Source: Vibrio splendidus 12E03
Lineage (GTDB): Bacteria > Pseudomonadota > Gammaproteobacteria > Enterobacterales > Vibrionaceae
Direction: 5' to 3'
Assembly (NCBI RefSeq): GCF_000272105.2
Contig: NZ_AJZD02000296.1
Coordinates: 1-38,210 of the forward strand
DNA: 38,210 nucleotides
Both the position numbers and the translations under genes were made by a program. The notes under the pieces were generated by a model, which had not been told where the DNA came from, did no database searches, and saw only the letters and a program-made list of their open reading frames with translations. Below, piece after piece: positions 8,259-17,098 of this stretch (positions are counted from its first letter, which is position 1; every line of letters begins with the position of its first letter).

Positions 8259-9445
8259 TAGAAGGTAGCACTGACGCCAACGAAGTGGATACGACCATCG
8301 AACGAACCGTTTAATAAGTTACGTCCAGCAGGCCCATCACGATCCATCTCAACTGATCCTAAATCTGCATATTCGTAGAACACGTCAATTAAGATGTCAT
8401 CCCAGTAGGTAGATGCGCCCACTGAGTAACGGTACTGTTCACCCACTGGTAAATCAACCCATTGCATTGCAGGATCATCTTGTGGCGAAGTTTCGTAAGA
8501 GAACCCTGCTTTTAAGCGCCAGTCTGAGTTCAATTGATAGTCCGCACCTACCGCAAATTTCCACACATCATCCCAATCGCGTTTAATAGGAACACCACCG
8601 ATACTAGTTGCTCCAAAATCAAGTACGGTTTCATCCCATTCACTCCAACGGTGGAATTGAATGCTCGCCAAAAGATCAAGTTGAGAGTTCAATGCATAAC
8701 TTGCACTGAAGTCAATGATTTCAGGAAGAGCAATATCTGTAGAAAAAGAGTTAGCAACATCACCTAAACCTTTCACTTCGTTATTAAACTCGTGTTCTAG
8801 CTTAGATCTATAGCTGGCACCTAACTTAAGTTTATCTGTCGGTGTGTACATTACGCCAAGGTTATAGCCGTATGCCCAATCAGTGTCTTGTTTAGCAGTA
8901 AGCATTGACGTTGTTTGTTGGAATGCAGCCCAACTGAATTGCACACCTGCGCCTACTGACCACTGGTCATTCAGCTTATAACTTAGTGATGGGTTCACTT
9001 GCATTGCAGTGAGAGTGATATCTTCTAAAAGTGCTGCACCCGCCCAATTGCTGCCGTAATCTAAGCTAGAGCCACCGACAGCACCAAGTGCTATACCAAG
9101 GTGTAACTTGTCAGTGACTTGATGAGCGTGGAATGCGCCAAATGAAGGCATCACTGAGTGAGCTTTACCATCTTGCTTGTCACCGTTATCTTGATATTTC
9201 ATCTCAAGATCGAAAGCCATGGTGTTGATGGTCGTCTTACTTTCGCCCATGTGAGACATAGTGGCAGGGTTTGTCCACATCGCCGCTGCAGATCGAGTGT
9301 AAACACCGTCGCCAGCACCAGTAGTACCAGCGTTGGCAACGACAGCTTCTTGCAAAAACAGGCCACTTGCGAATGCATTTAAGCTCGTAAAAATTGCAGT
9401 GGCAGCTAGAGAGTAAGTAAAAGTTTTGTTCATCAGAGCGCTCAT
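8258..9445 (-). CDS. FadL-family outer-membrane transporter for long-chain fatty acids or hydrophobic compounds
   Basis: 395 residues. A signal peptide ends at about NAFA (residue 26), and the mature N-terminus SGLFLQEAVVANAGTTGAGD is the family hatch segment that plugs the barrel. AAAMWTNPATMSHM (about 53-66) carries the NPA motif conserved in FadL. The rest is a 14-strand-type barrel ending in Phe (FVGVSATF). The ATG at 9445 has AAGG only four bases upstream; a second ATG four codons later is an alternative start with the same signal peptide. It lies 81 bases after a crotonase gene, supporting a role in uptake of acyl substrates, though FadL paralogues also carry aromatic hydrocarbons. Confidence 0.9.
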   Translation of the reverse strand: MSALMNKTFTYSLAATAIFTSLNAFASGLFLQEAVVANAGTTGAGDGVYTRSAAAMWTNPATMSHMGESKTTINTMAFDLEMKYQDNGDKQDGKAHSVMPSFGAFHAHQVTDKLHLGIALGAVGGSSLDYGSNWAGAALLEDITLTAMQVNPSLSYKLNDQWSVGAGVQFSWAAFQQTTSMLTAKQDTDWAYGYNLGVMYTPTDKLKLGASYRSKLEHEFNNEVKGLGDVANSFSTDIALPEIIDFSASYALNSQLDLLASIQFHRWSEWDETVLDFGATSIGGVPIKRDWDDVWKFAVGADYQLNSDWRLKAGFSYETSPQDDPAMQWVDLPVGEQYRYSVGASTYWDDILIDVFYEYADLGSVEMDRDGPAGRNLLNGSFDGRIHFVGVSATF

Positions 9446-9449
9446 TTAG

Positions 9450-9474
9450 CCTTAGACATTAAATTGCTCTAAGG
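9450..9474 (-). promoter_or_regulatory. Inverted repeat covering the ribosome-binding site of the FadL-type gene
   Basis: On the minus strand, CCTTAGA and TCTAAGG form a perfect 7-bp inverted repeat with an 11-base loop. The second arm contains the AAGG that serves as Shine-Dalgarno for the ATG at 9445. In RNA the hairpin would hide the ribosome-binding site; in DNA it could be an operator. Confidence 0.4.
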
Positions 9475-9526
9475 TTACCGCAAAGCCCCATAAACAAAGG
9501 GAATATCGATTATTCCTGTACAAGCG

Positions 9527-10339
9527 TTATTTGAACTTTCTTGCTAAGTAAGAGCGTGGCTTATCGGGATGAATTTCACGTTGAGCAGCAATCGCTCTGT
9601 TCTTACCTAACCCAACCTTTATCTGATACCAAGTCTCGTAGAATACAGCCATTCCCGGGCTTGACCACCAAGTCTTGTTATAGAGTTTCTTATTAGCAGC
9701 GACAACATCTGGCGACCGATTCGCACATTCCAATGCCAAGGCATAAGCTTCAGCGTAAGGGTCTTCGGCAATCTTGGTCACCAATCCATATTCTTTCGCG
9801 GTTTCGCAGTCGATCACTTTGGCCGTCATCGCCATTTCTAGGGTGTGATCTTTACGCATTAACTCTCGAAATGCGATGGCGCCTCCCATGTCAGGAATCA
9901 AACCCCATTTGGCTTCCAGTATCGAGAAAGTCGCGTCTGGACTGGCCATCCTAAAATCACCACCACTGGCTAATTGAAGGCCGCCTCCCCAACAACGACC
10001 ATGAATCGCAAAAATGACAGGACATGGGATCTCTCGCCAACCAAGCGAAAAGTGCTGCGCAGCATTAGGTAATGTCGGTAACCATTTGAACAAAAGCTTC
10101 ATCGCCCCTACTTTACTGTTTAATAACGATTTAACATCTAAACCAGAACAAAAATCGGAACCACTGCCTTTAACAATAACAGCTCGAATATCTCTGTTCT
10201 TCTTGAGCTCACTTATCATGTCATTAACGGCTTCAAACATCGCCATATCAATAGCATTCAGCTTATCGGGTCGATTCAACACAACCGTCGCAATTTGGTT
10301 TTCATCGATAGAACAAGTAATACGATCGAGGTTTGGCAT
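9527..10339 (-). CDS. Enoyl-CoA hydratase/isomerase (crotonase) family protein
   Basis: 270 residues, the standard size of a single-domain crotonase. It has ATVVLNRPDKLNAID (about 17-31), the CoA-binding loop DFCSGLDVKSLL (about 62-73), and the second oxyanion-hole segment GRCWGGGLQLASGGDFRMAS (about 112-131), followed by EAKWGLIPDMGGAIAFREL. The usual hydratase Glu pair is not clearly complete, so isomerase, hydratase or another acyl-CoA reaction is possible. First gene of the probable crotonase-FadL-barrel operon, which suggests use of imported fatty acids or similar compounds. It is separated from the upstream fhuB by a strong terminator. Confidence 0.87.
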   Translation of the reverse strand: MPNLDRITCSIDENQIATVVLNRPDKLNAIDMAMFEAVNDMISELKKNRDIRAVIVKGSGSDFCSGLDVKSLLNSKVGAMKLLFKWLPTLPNAAQHFSLGWREIPCPVIFAIHGRCWGGGLQLASGGDFRMASPDATFSILEAKWGLIPDMGGAIAFRELMRKDHTLEMAMTAKVIDCETAKEYGLVTKIAEDPYAEAYALALECANRSPDVVAANKKLYNKTWWSSPGMAVFYETWYQIKVGLGKNRAIAAQREIHPDKPRSYLARKFK

Positions 10340-10463
10340 GGTGGCTACCTTATCAGTGGTCAGACCTTTAGATTATACATTTTATTAACATATGCCAAAC
10401 TTGCACATTAAGAAGCGAGACCTGTGTTGCTTAACACCGCCCCTTTACACAAACGACATAAAT

Positions 10464-10502
10464 AAAAAAGCAGTGATGGATCGCTCCATTCACTGCTTTT
10501 TA
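10464..10502. terminator. Bidirectional rho-independent terminator after fhuB
   Basis: AAAAAGCAGTGA and TCACTGCTTTTT form a 12-bp stem with additional inner pairing (TGGA/TCCA). A-rich and T-rich flanks allow termination in both directions. It ends the minus-strand siderophore operon. Confidence 0.85.
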
Positions 10503-10560
10503 TTCGTAGCTTTGAATACCAGTAGCTTTGATAATCACGGACTCTCAGTTTTGGGAGAAC

Positions 10561-12555
10561 CTATGTTCTGCGAGATTTCAATAACAAGAAGATGAAGTAG
10601 CTACCACCAATAATGGAAACTAACGTCCCTGCAGCGAGTTGAGCTGGGAATACCACCACTTGCCCTAACCAGTCTGCAAATAGCATGAGTGCAGCACCAA
10701 TTAAAAACGACAAGATGATCTGCTCTCGAACCAAACGAGCCCCCATCATTGCAGCGATATGCGGAGCTAACAAGCCGATAAACGCGACAGGTCCCATGGT
10801 GGTTGTCACGACCGAACATAAGATCGCAACAATACACAACAATGCCACGTAGGCGATATTGATATTCAACCCTCTGGCACTCGCGAACTGACGTCCAGTC
10901 GCAATTAACGTCACCCAACGACTCAACAGCAGAGCCACACCAATACAAGCCGTTATCACGACAGCCATTATAGTGGCAGACTCAGGCTCCACACGGTAGG
11001 TAGACCCTGCTAACCAAGCCAATAATGTGTATTTCCCTTCACCCACTCGCGTTAGAGAGAATTGCACCAAAGCTTCCAATACCGCGGTCAGCGAAATACC
11101 TGTGAGGATCAAAATCGATGGCGCGAACTGATGCTTCTTGCCAAGCAACAATAACAAACAGAGTGCAATCGCAGTGCCCAGAAACGCAACCCACGGGCTT
11201 AGCGAGTGAATCGAATAGCCCATGAATAAGCTACTGAAAATCAACGCCAGAACCGCACCCGCCGACACACCAAGAATATCTGGGCTTGCGAGCGGGTTGT
11301 AGACCAATCTTTGTAAAATCACACCCGCCACCGCTAAGCCGCCACCAGCGAATATCGCGGTTAACATTCTAGGCCAACGAATAGACCATTCAAATGCGTC
11401 TGGAATAACAAAGTAGCCCATATCAGAAGAAGGCTGAGACAATGAACTCAACGCCAGCAACCCGAAAATCATTGTGCCCAACAAGAAGTAAGCCACAGGT
11501 GAAATAAACTTTGGCCCTTTAGGCATCGAGAAAAACAGCTGATCTTGAGCAGACATTTGCTTGCGAGCAATAATGATCAAAGCTGGAGCACCAATCACTG
11601 CGGTTGCCGTCCCTGTTGGAATCATATCCAAAGACCATTGCGCCAAGAAGATCGCCAAGCTGTCAGTGACACACAGCAGTAACGCACCTAATACACAGCT
11701 TGCGATGAGTTCAGATTTGGCCTTTAAAAAACCTAGATGCCTAGCGATATTAGGGGCAATCAAGCCGATAAAGCTGATCACGCCCACTGAGGTAATCGAC
11801 ACAGACACCAACCAAACGCCAACCGCCATCAATACAAAGAATGTCGTTCCGATGTTAAGGCCACGCGCTGCTGCCCCTTCTGTGCCGATGGAAAGCAAAG
11901 TCAGAACTCGCGGTGCTAAAAAGAATATGGCAAAAATCGGCAACAGCTTAGGCATCAACCAAAGCACTTGTTCCCAACCATTCTGTCCTAGATCGCCCGC
12001 TCCCCACACAAACAGATTTTGTGCGTACTGGTCGTTGAGCAGAATAATCGCCGTCGCAAATGCCCCTAGCAACAAGTTGACCGCCATACCCGCCAATACA
12101 ATTGGCAAGCCGCTCATGTTTTTGATTCCAACAATCGAAACAATCAGCCCCATCGCAAGCAGCGCACCGATTAAAGCAAACCAAACTGAATACTGAGCGA
12201 CCAACATCGGCGCAACCACATTCAGAATAACCAGACCAAGCCATGCACCTGACGATGTACCTAAGGTTAGCGGCGACATCATACGATTTTGGGTCAGTTG
12301 TTGAAACAAGCTGCCGATGGTGCCAAGTGTTGCGCCAACCAAGATTGCCATGACCAAGCGAGGTAAGTTGACATAGGCTAACGCCATCAGCTCGAATGAA
12401 TCATCAACCATTGAGTTGAATGTAACGATGTCACTGATCTGTGAGGCTTGTTGAAGCAACTCACCAATAGGGCCAAATTCAGACTGACCCAACCATAAAT
12501 GAATAAGGGCGGCGATAAATAACGCCGCTCCCATCATCAAACCACTGGATTTCAT
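10561..12555 (-). CDS. fhuB: Fe(3+)-hydroxamate ABC transporter permease FhuB
   Basis: 664 residues: two fused FecCD-type permease halves (about 1-330 and 340-664), the architecture specific to FhuB. Each half has about ten hydrophobic helices. The repeated family segments are visible, with LGATLGTIGSLFQQLTQN near the start of half one and GGLAVAGVILQRLVYNPLASPDILGVSAG in half two. The cytoplasmic ATPase-docking loops read GVISFIGLIAPNIARHL and GPVAFIGLLAPHIAAMM. It carries ferric hydroxamates across the inner membrane, with FhuD as binding protein and FhuC (17966-18751) as ATPase. Its start overlaps the fhuD stop by one base (TAATG). Confidence 0.95.
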   Translation of the reverse strand: MKSSGLMMGAALFIAALIHLWLGQSEFGPIGELLQQASQISDIVTFNSMVDDSFELMALAYVNLPRLVMAILVGATLGTIGSLFQQLTQNRMMSPLTLGTSSGAWLGLVILNVVAPMLVAQYSVWFALIGALLAMGLIVSIVGIKNMSGLPIVLAGMAVNLLLGAFATAIILLNDQYAQNLFVWGAGDLGQNGWEQVLWLMPKLLPIFAIFFLAPRVLTLLSIGTEGAAARGLNIGTTFFVLMAVGVWLVSVSITSVGVISFIGLIAPNIARHLGFLKAKSELIASCVLGALLLCVTDSLAIFLAQWSLDMIPTGTATAVIGAPALIIIARKQMSAQDQLFFSMPKGPKFISPVAYFLLGTMIFGLLALSSLSQPSSDMGYFVIPDAFEWSIRWPRMLTAIFAGGGLAVAGVILQRLVYNPLASPDILGVSAGAVLALIFSSLFMGYSIHSLSPWVAFLGTAIALCLLLLLGKKHQFAPSILILTGISLTAVLEALVQFSLTRVGEGKYTLLAWLAGSTYRVEPESATIMAVVITACIGVALLLSRWVTLIATGRQFASARGLNINIAYVALLCIVAILCSVVTTTMGPVAFIGLLAPHIAAMMGARLVREQIILSFLIGAALMLFADWLGQVVVFPAQLAAGTLVSIIGGSYFIFLLLKSRRT

Positions 12556-13508
12556 TATTGCTCCGCTAGCGTCAACAACGATTGCGCCATAGCTTCCGCG
12601 TTATACAAAATCGACATGGCACCACCGTAGCTCCAACTTGCTGCCACTGGGCTAAATTGACCATTTCGAACAAAGGGCATGCTCTTCCAGACCGGAGAGC
12701 GGTCTAGTTTGTCTTGATATGGGAAAGGTTCAAAGTAAAGTGCGATACCCTTCTTCACGTTCTTAAGCTCAGTCATGCGTTTTTGACTGATGCCCCACTC
12801 ACTTGCAGGAAGATCCATCGCATTCTCAAAGCCTAGCTGCTCAAGTGCATATTGTGGAATCGAGTTATCACCGTAAATGTATACCGAAGTGGTGCTCGCA
12901 AAACGGAAAGAGGTGACTTTCGGGTTGTCGCCCGAATACGCTTTATCTAGTTCAGCTTTTAGAACCGCGATACGCTCATCCATTGCGGCCAGCTTTTGGT
13001 TCGCTTGTTCTTCTTTACCAAGCAACTGTCCGATCTTCTTGAAGTTCTCGATAGCAGCCGCTGCATTGCTGTGCTGGTCACTGTATGTTTGATAGTAAAG
13101 CACGGGCGCAATTTCAGAAAGTCGTTCCTGAAGATCTTTCTGAGGAGAAGCGATAAGAATCACATCAGGGTTTAGCTTCTTCAAAGCAGAGAAATTAGGC
13201 TCAGTTCGAGTGCCAATATCTGCCACGCCTTCTGGAATCGCAGGTTGAACAACCCAATCGGTATAACCTGCAATATCAGGTACTGCTACTAGCGTGACAC
13301 CGAGTTCAATCACTTGTTCAGCAATGTCCCAGTTCAGCGCAGCCACTCTAACAGGCTGAGCTTCAAGGGTTTTAACACCCTCACTGTCTTCAACTTGAAA
13401 ATCCGCCATCGCATTAAACGATAAAGCGCTCGCTAATACGGATACCACCAGCTTTGCATTCAAGCACTTTACTTTAGAAAAATGGGAAGCTATTCGTTGT
13501 AAATTCAT
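12555..13508 (-). CDS. fhuD: Iron-hydroxamate periplasmic binding protein FhuD
   Basis: 317 residues, class III (TroA/BtuF-type) solute-binding fold: two lobes joined by a long helix (about 145-185). The signal peptide ends near NAMA (residue 35). Matches to the known FhuD pattern are VRVAALNWDIAEQVIELG, WVVQPAIPEGVADIGTRTEPN and, near the C-terminus, WKSMPFVRNGQFSPV followed by SWSYGGAMS. It binds ferric hydroxamates delivered by the receptor encoded just upstream and hands them to FhuB. Between the receptor and fhuD there are 91 bases with a terminator-like hairpin, which may lower expression of fhuDB relative to the receptor. Confidence 0.94.
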   Translation of the reverse strand: MNLQRIASHFSKVKCLNAKLVVSVLASALSFNAMADFQVEDSEGVKTLEAQPVRVAALNWDIAEQVIELGVTLVAVPDIAGYTDWVVQPAIPEGVADIGTRTEPNFSALKKLNPDVILIASPQKDLQERLSEIAPVLYYQTYSDQHSNAAAAIENFKKIGQLLGKEEQANQKLAAMDERIAVLKAELDKAYSGDNPKVTSFRFASTTSVYIYGDNSIPQYALEQLGFENAMDLPASEWGISQKRMTELKNVKKGIALYFEPFPYQDKLDRSPVWKSMPFVRNGQFSPVAASWSYGGAMSILYNAEAMAQSLLTLAEQ

Positions 13509-13552
13509 ACTGTTGCCTACTCAATCTAAATTCTATATTTCTTCAAACAACA

Positions 13553-13578
13553 AAAGCAACCCAGTGAAGGCTGCTTTA
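13553..13578 (-). terminator. Partial terminator/attenuator between the siderophore receptor and fhuD
   Basis: On the minus strand, AAAGCAGCC and GGTTGCTTT form a 9-bp stem with one G-T pair, followed by TTGTTGTTTG. The T-run is interrupted, so partial read-through into fhuD-fhuB is likely. Confidence 0.5.
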
Positions 13579-13599
13579 AAATTGATCACCCTAACCTAG

Positions 13600-15747
13600 T
13601 TAGAATTCATAGTTTACGCTTAGCTCTACAGATTGCTCAGCACCAAACCAGCAGTTCGATTGGTCGTAACAGGTGTAGTACTCTTCATTGAATAGGTTAT
13701 TCACTAACAAGTTAGCGGTTGCGCCAGATAATGTGTCGCTCGCCTCTCCTAAGTCATAACCCACGGACAAATCGACAACCGTATATGAGGGTACTTTTCC
13801 TTGAGTATTGGTTGCATCCATCTCCATTTCACCCATATAACGTGCACCTGCACTGAAGCGAGTTCCTGATAAAGCACCACCATAGACATAGTAATTGCTC
13901 CATAGATTAGCAGCATGTGTCGGTACATAGATTGGTGTAGTGCCTTCTAGATCTGGGTTCGCATCTTCAGTCACTTCCATGTCGACATACGTATAGCTCG
14001 CATTAACATCCCAATCTTCCGTTACAAACCATCTGCCTTCGACTTCGACACCTTGAGAACGCACTTCGCCTAACTGAATCTTAGAGCGATACGTTGGATC
14101 CGATGGATCTGCAGCAATTGAATCTTTCTTAGTAATGTAAAAGTATGATGCTGTAAGTTGCTGTGCCATATCAGCAGACAGGTATTTCACACCTAGTTCG
14201 ACTTGCTCACCCAGCTGAGGTTTCAACGAATTACCGTTAATATCAGTACCAGCAGCTGGTTCAAAACTCGTCGCGTAACTTACAAATGGAGAGATGCCAT
14301 TATCTAACTCATACAAAGCACCTACGCGGTAAGAGAACTGATTGTGATCCGCTTTTTCTGTGCCATCGCTTGTTGGGTAAATACTCGTTTTATCGTCACT
14401 CGCTTTGAACATGTCGTAACGTCCACCAGCAAGTAAAACCAGCTCGTCATAGCGAACTTGGTCTTGGAAATATAATCCTAACTGCTCGGTAGTAATGTCG
14501 TGGGATTCACGGTAATTCTCTTGCAGCTGACTTTTATCCAAAAGGTCGTTATTTGGATTGTATGCGTTGAAATCACCGAAACTACTGTTTGCATCAAACT
14601 CTTTGTACAAAGAGTCACCTGTTAGCTTTAGGTAGTCGACACCGAATAGTAAATTGTGCTCTAAGCCACTAATTTCGACGCGGCCTGAAACTTGGTTATC
14701 GATAACAAAGCTTTGAGAGTCTTCATCCGTGCTATACACATTTCGAATTAAGCTACCAGTTGCGGCGTTAAAATTCGTACCGCGATGGTAGGTGTTTTCT
14801 TGATATAGCGACGCATCGGAATAACGAGCGTTCTGAAGGAAAGTCCAGTTGTCATTGATTTGGTGGTTAATTTTGTAACCTAACATCAAGACTTCACGTT
14901 CAAAGGTACTCCAGTTCTTGTCGCCCATCGACACAGATGGATCACTTGCCTTCAATACTTCGAGCGGCATTGCAGAGTTAGTACCCATTGACGGATCATT
15001 CTGATAGTAAAGATTGAAGTTAATAAGTGTTCTATCAGATACCTGCCAATCTAGCGATGGAGCAATCACATAACGCTCTTCTTCAGCGTTATCAACTTGG
15101 CTCTCTTGTTTACGAGCGAGTGCAACTAAACGATATGAAAAGTCACTGTCACCTAACTGACCTGAAGTATCAATTGACGCTTCCATCAAGTTTCTTGAGC
15201 CTGTAGATACACCCACTTTTGTCGACCAGTCTTCTTGCGGTGCCTTCGCGATCATGTTGACCATACCACCCGGCGGCATCGATCCATACAACACAGACGT
15301 AGGGCCTTTAAACACTTCAACTTGCTGAATCGCAATAGGGTCGATCTGAGGTTGCAGGTTCCATCCAGTAAGGAACGGCAGAATCAAGCCATCGTAGTAA
15401 CTCTGATTGTTACTAAACCCACGAATCGAGAACGTATCGTACATCGTTACTGATGCGCCCTTTTGCTCCGTCACAACACCCGGCGCATATCTAAGTGCCT
15501 GATTGAGGGACTTCACACCTCGTTGCTCTAACTGTTCTTCATCAATGACTGTAATACCTTGAGGTGTTTCTTCTGGCTCAAGTGCCGATTTAGTTGCTGT
15601 ATTACGATAGGCTTTACCCATAATAGTGACAGTTTCTACATTCGAATCTACCGCAGTAACGGTTTCTTCCGCTAATGCTTGCGCTGAGAACGCAGTCAGC
15701 AACGCGACTGCCAATGATGAATACTTAAAACGAGTGTGAGTGGTCAT
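13600..15747 (-). CDS. TonB-dependent hydroxamate-type siderophore receptor (FhuA/FoxA/DesA-like)
   Basis: 715 residues. The signal peptide ends at QALA (about 26). A TonB-box-like ETVTIMG follows at about 38-44. The plug domain (about 50-175) has TPQGITVIDEEQLEQRGVKSLN, FSIRGF and VEVFKGPTSVLYGSMPPGGMVNM, and the rest is a 22-strand barrel ending in Phe. The C-terminal YYTCYDQSNCWFGAEQSV has the Cys pair and GAE pattern seen in FhuA/FoxA-type receptors. With fhuD and fhuB downstream, ferrichrome or ferrioxamine is the likely ligand, but the sequence alone cannot decide. GAGGGAATT precedes the ATG. A Fur-like site lies 32-50 bases upstream. Confidence 0.93.
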   Translation of the reverse strand: MTTHTRFKYSSLAVALLTAFSAQALAEETVTAVDSNVETVTIMGKAYRNTATKSALEPEETPQGITVIDEEQLEQRGVKSLNQALRYAPGVVTEQKGASVTMYDTFSIRGFSNNQSYYDGLILPFLTGWNLQPQIDPIAIQQVEVFKGPTSVLYGSMPPGGMVNMIAKAPQEDWSTKVGVSTGSRNLMEASIDTSGQLGDSDFSYRLVALARKQESQVDNAEEERYVIAPSLDWQVSDRTLINFNLYYQNDPSMGTNSAMPLEVLKASDPSVSMGDKNWSTFEREVLMLGYKINHQINDNWTFLQNARYSDASLYQENTYHRGTNFNAATGSLIRNVYSTDEDSQSFVIDNQVSGRVEISGLEHNLLFGVDYLKLTGDSLYKEFDANSSFGDFNAYNPNNDLLDKSQLQENYRESHDITTEQLGLYFQDQVRYDELVLLAGGRYDMFKASDDKTSIYPTSDGTEKADHNQFSYRVGALYELDNGISPFVSYATSFEPAAGTDINGNSLKPQLGEQVELGVKYLSADMAQQLTASYFYITKKDSIAADPSDPTYRSKIQLGEVRSQGVEVEGRWFVTEDWDVNASYTYVDMEVTEDANPDLEGTTPIYVPTHAANLWSNYYVYGGALSGTRFSAGARYMGEMEMDATNTQGKVPSYTVVDLSVGYDLGEASDTLSGATANLLVNNLFNEEYYTCYDQSNCWFGAEQSVELSVNYEF

Positions 15748-15778
15748 AATTCCCTCGGTACCAATGCTTAATATAAAT

Positions 15779-15797
15779 AATAATAAATCTCATTTGC
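15779..15797 (-). promoter_or_regulatory. Fur-box-like site upstream of the siderophore receptor
   Basis: Read on the minus strand, GCAAATGAGATTTATTATT matches 13 of 19 positions of the classical Fur consensus GATAATGATAATCATTATC. It lies just downstream of a possible -35/-10 pair (TTGTTA and TACATA, 17 bases apart, 15830-15802), where bound Fur would block transcription. Confidence 0.55.
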
Positions 15798-15798
15798 A

Positions 15799-16005
15799 TT
15801 GTATGTATCTAGAGGTGGGATAATTAACAATTTGGTGCAAATTCAAAAAGAACTTGACCTATTTTTAGTAGAAAACGGTCAATTGGTGATTAAAAAGACA
15901 ATTGACCCTATTGATAGGAAGGCTTTGCTAGAAGAGAGTGAGCGGGAATATGACTACGATTTAATAATAGGGATCCAGTACTCCATTTCTGCATTAGCAG
16001 CATGA
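15799..16005 (+). CDS. Possible small protein or gene remnant (doubtful)
   Basis: A 68-codon frame starting with TTG; a GTG at about 15834 is an alternative start. It overlaps the 3' end of the AraC-type gene by 52 bases on the other strand. The central part reads like a real protein (charged, helix-forming, LDLFLVENGQLVIKKTIDPI then a Glu/Asp-rich stretch). I recognise no family and see no good ribosome-binding site. The region also holds the receptor promoter, so it may only be a remnant of a lost gene or a chance frame. Confidence 0.2.
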   Translation: MYVSRGGIINNLVQIQKELDLFLVENGQLVIKKTIDPIDRKALLEESEREYDYDLIIGIQYSISALAA

Positions 16006-16868
16006 GCTTGATAGCCAAATGGATACACTTCAAGCTCATATCCATCAACGCCACGATAACCTGAACTTGGCATCCAATTCAGCACAAACCAACTCAAGGT
16101 GTGTCGTAAATTCTCAATTGGACCACAGTGCTTCACTACAGCATAAGTTTGCTTAGGAACCGTCAGTACCTCTAACCTTTCAGAGATAATACTCGGTAAT
16201 TGCGGGATTGAAATTCCTTCCTGAAGCTCAACTCCTGCCCAATAGTGAATATTCGTGCCGTCAAAGCAAGACTGAGTCAGGTCAACCACGCCAATGAACT
16301 GGAGCACGTTGTCGTCAGGGAGCTCAACCTCACCTTCTAAAAGTGACCATAGCTGAGGGACTTTCTGAGCGAAGTCTTGCGTGAGTGAAAACAAACCACT
16401 GATTTCTGATGTCATGCCTTTAACAAGAAACGACTCTTTTTCGTCGATGCGAACTTCAACAAAACTCAGAGCGCCTTTTTCTTCTGCACTGACGGTTTCA
16501 GATACTTGTATCGGCTTCCTTAGCCCTACTCTTTTACCCGCTTTTCTATATTGGCTTGGGCTTGCCCCAAACATCTGCTTAAAGGAACGACTAAAACTAA
16601 TTTCTGAGTTGAATCCAAGCCCGAGTGCAACATCAATGACCCGGTCTCTTCCATCAAGTAGCTCTTCGGCAGCCTGACTCAGTTTTAGCTCTCTCACATA
16701 GTTCGCCACAGTAAGCCCAGTTTCGGCTTGAAACACTCTTTGCAGTTGCCAGCGAGACCAACAGCTTTGCTTTGCAATATCTTCTAGAGATAGCGCAGAA
16801 CTAAGGTTCGCATGGATATAAGCCAAAACGCGGCTGATACGGTCAAATGCAGGTGTGTTCATATTCAA
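15954..16868 (-). CDS. AraC-family regulator with GyrI-like effector-binding domain
   Basis: 304 residues. Residues about 8-108 hold two helix-turn-helix units of AraC/XylS type (LSLEDIAKQSCWSRWQLQRVF, then VIDVALGLGFNSEISFSRSFKQMFG, closing with SPSQYRK). Residues about 125-304 match the GyrI-like/Rob-type small-molecule domain (ending GYRGVDGYELEVYPFG). The DNA-binding part is N-terminal, as in Rob and SoxS-like proteins. It lies between the receptor gene and fhuF-fhuC and is divergent from the latter, so it is probably a local activator that senses a siderophore-related ligand. AraC-type activators are known beside ferrioxamine receptors in other vibrios (DesR). That this one does the same is inference. 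Confidence 0.88.
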   Translation of the reverse strand: MNMNTPAFDRISRVLAYIHANLSSALSLEDIAKQSCWSRWQLQRVFQAETGLTVANYVRELKLSQAAEELLDGRDRVIDVALGLGFNSEISFSRSFKQMFGASPSQYRKAGKRVGLRKPIQVSETVSAEEKGALSFVEVRIDEKESFLVKGMTSEISGLFSLTQDFAQKVPQLWSLLEGEVELPDDNVLQFIGVVDLTQSCFDGTNIHYWAGVELQEGISIPQLPSIISERLEVLTVPKQTYAVVKHCGPIENLRHTLSWFVLNWMPSSGYRGVDGYELEVYPFGYQAHAANAEMEYWIPIIKS

Positions 16869-16896
16869 GCTTTCATATTCTCGGTGGTGGCTAAGG

Positions 16897-16933
16897 CGTG
16901 TTGACCTTTCGGGGTTGAGTAAAGCTCAACACG
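16897..16933. promoter_or_regulatory. Nested inverted repeat upstream of the AraC-type gene
   Basis: Outer arms CGTGTTGA and TCAACACG (perfect, 8 bp) enclose a second perfect hairpin, GTTGAG and CTCAAC (16914-16930), which shares the right arm. It lies 29-65 bases before the regulator's start codon and is a candidate operator for autoregulation or a leader hairpin. Confidence 0.4.
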
Positions 16934-17098
16934 ATCTAAAACATATTGGTTTCAGCAATACTTTTATCATTTAAAAAGGCTTTGATCACTTAAAAAAGGC
17001 TAAGCCGCGTACAATTCATAAATTAACCAAAACAGCAAAAGCCCAACGTAGATGCTCCATTTTGTATGGTTATCCTTAATTAGGTTCGCTATGATAAC

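Noticed and set aside
9500..9516. GGAATA/TATTCC inverted repeat after the crotonase gene as a terminator
   Set aside because: Only a 6-bp A/T-rich stem without a proper T-run; too weak to call, and the three genes may be one operon.
11561..12196. Long plus-strand reading frame (211 codons) inside fhuB
   Set aside because: It is antisense to a clearly conserved double permease, has no ribosome-binding site or recognisable protein pattern, and arises from the regular codon use of fhuB.
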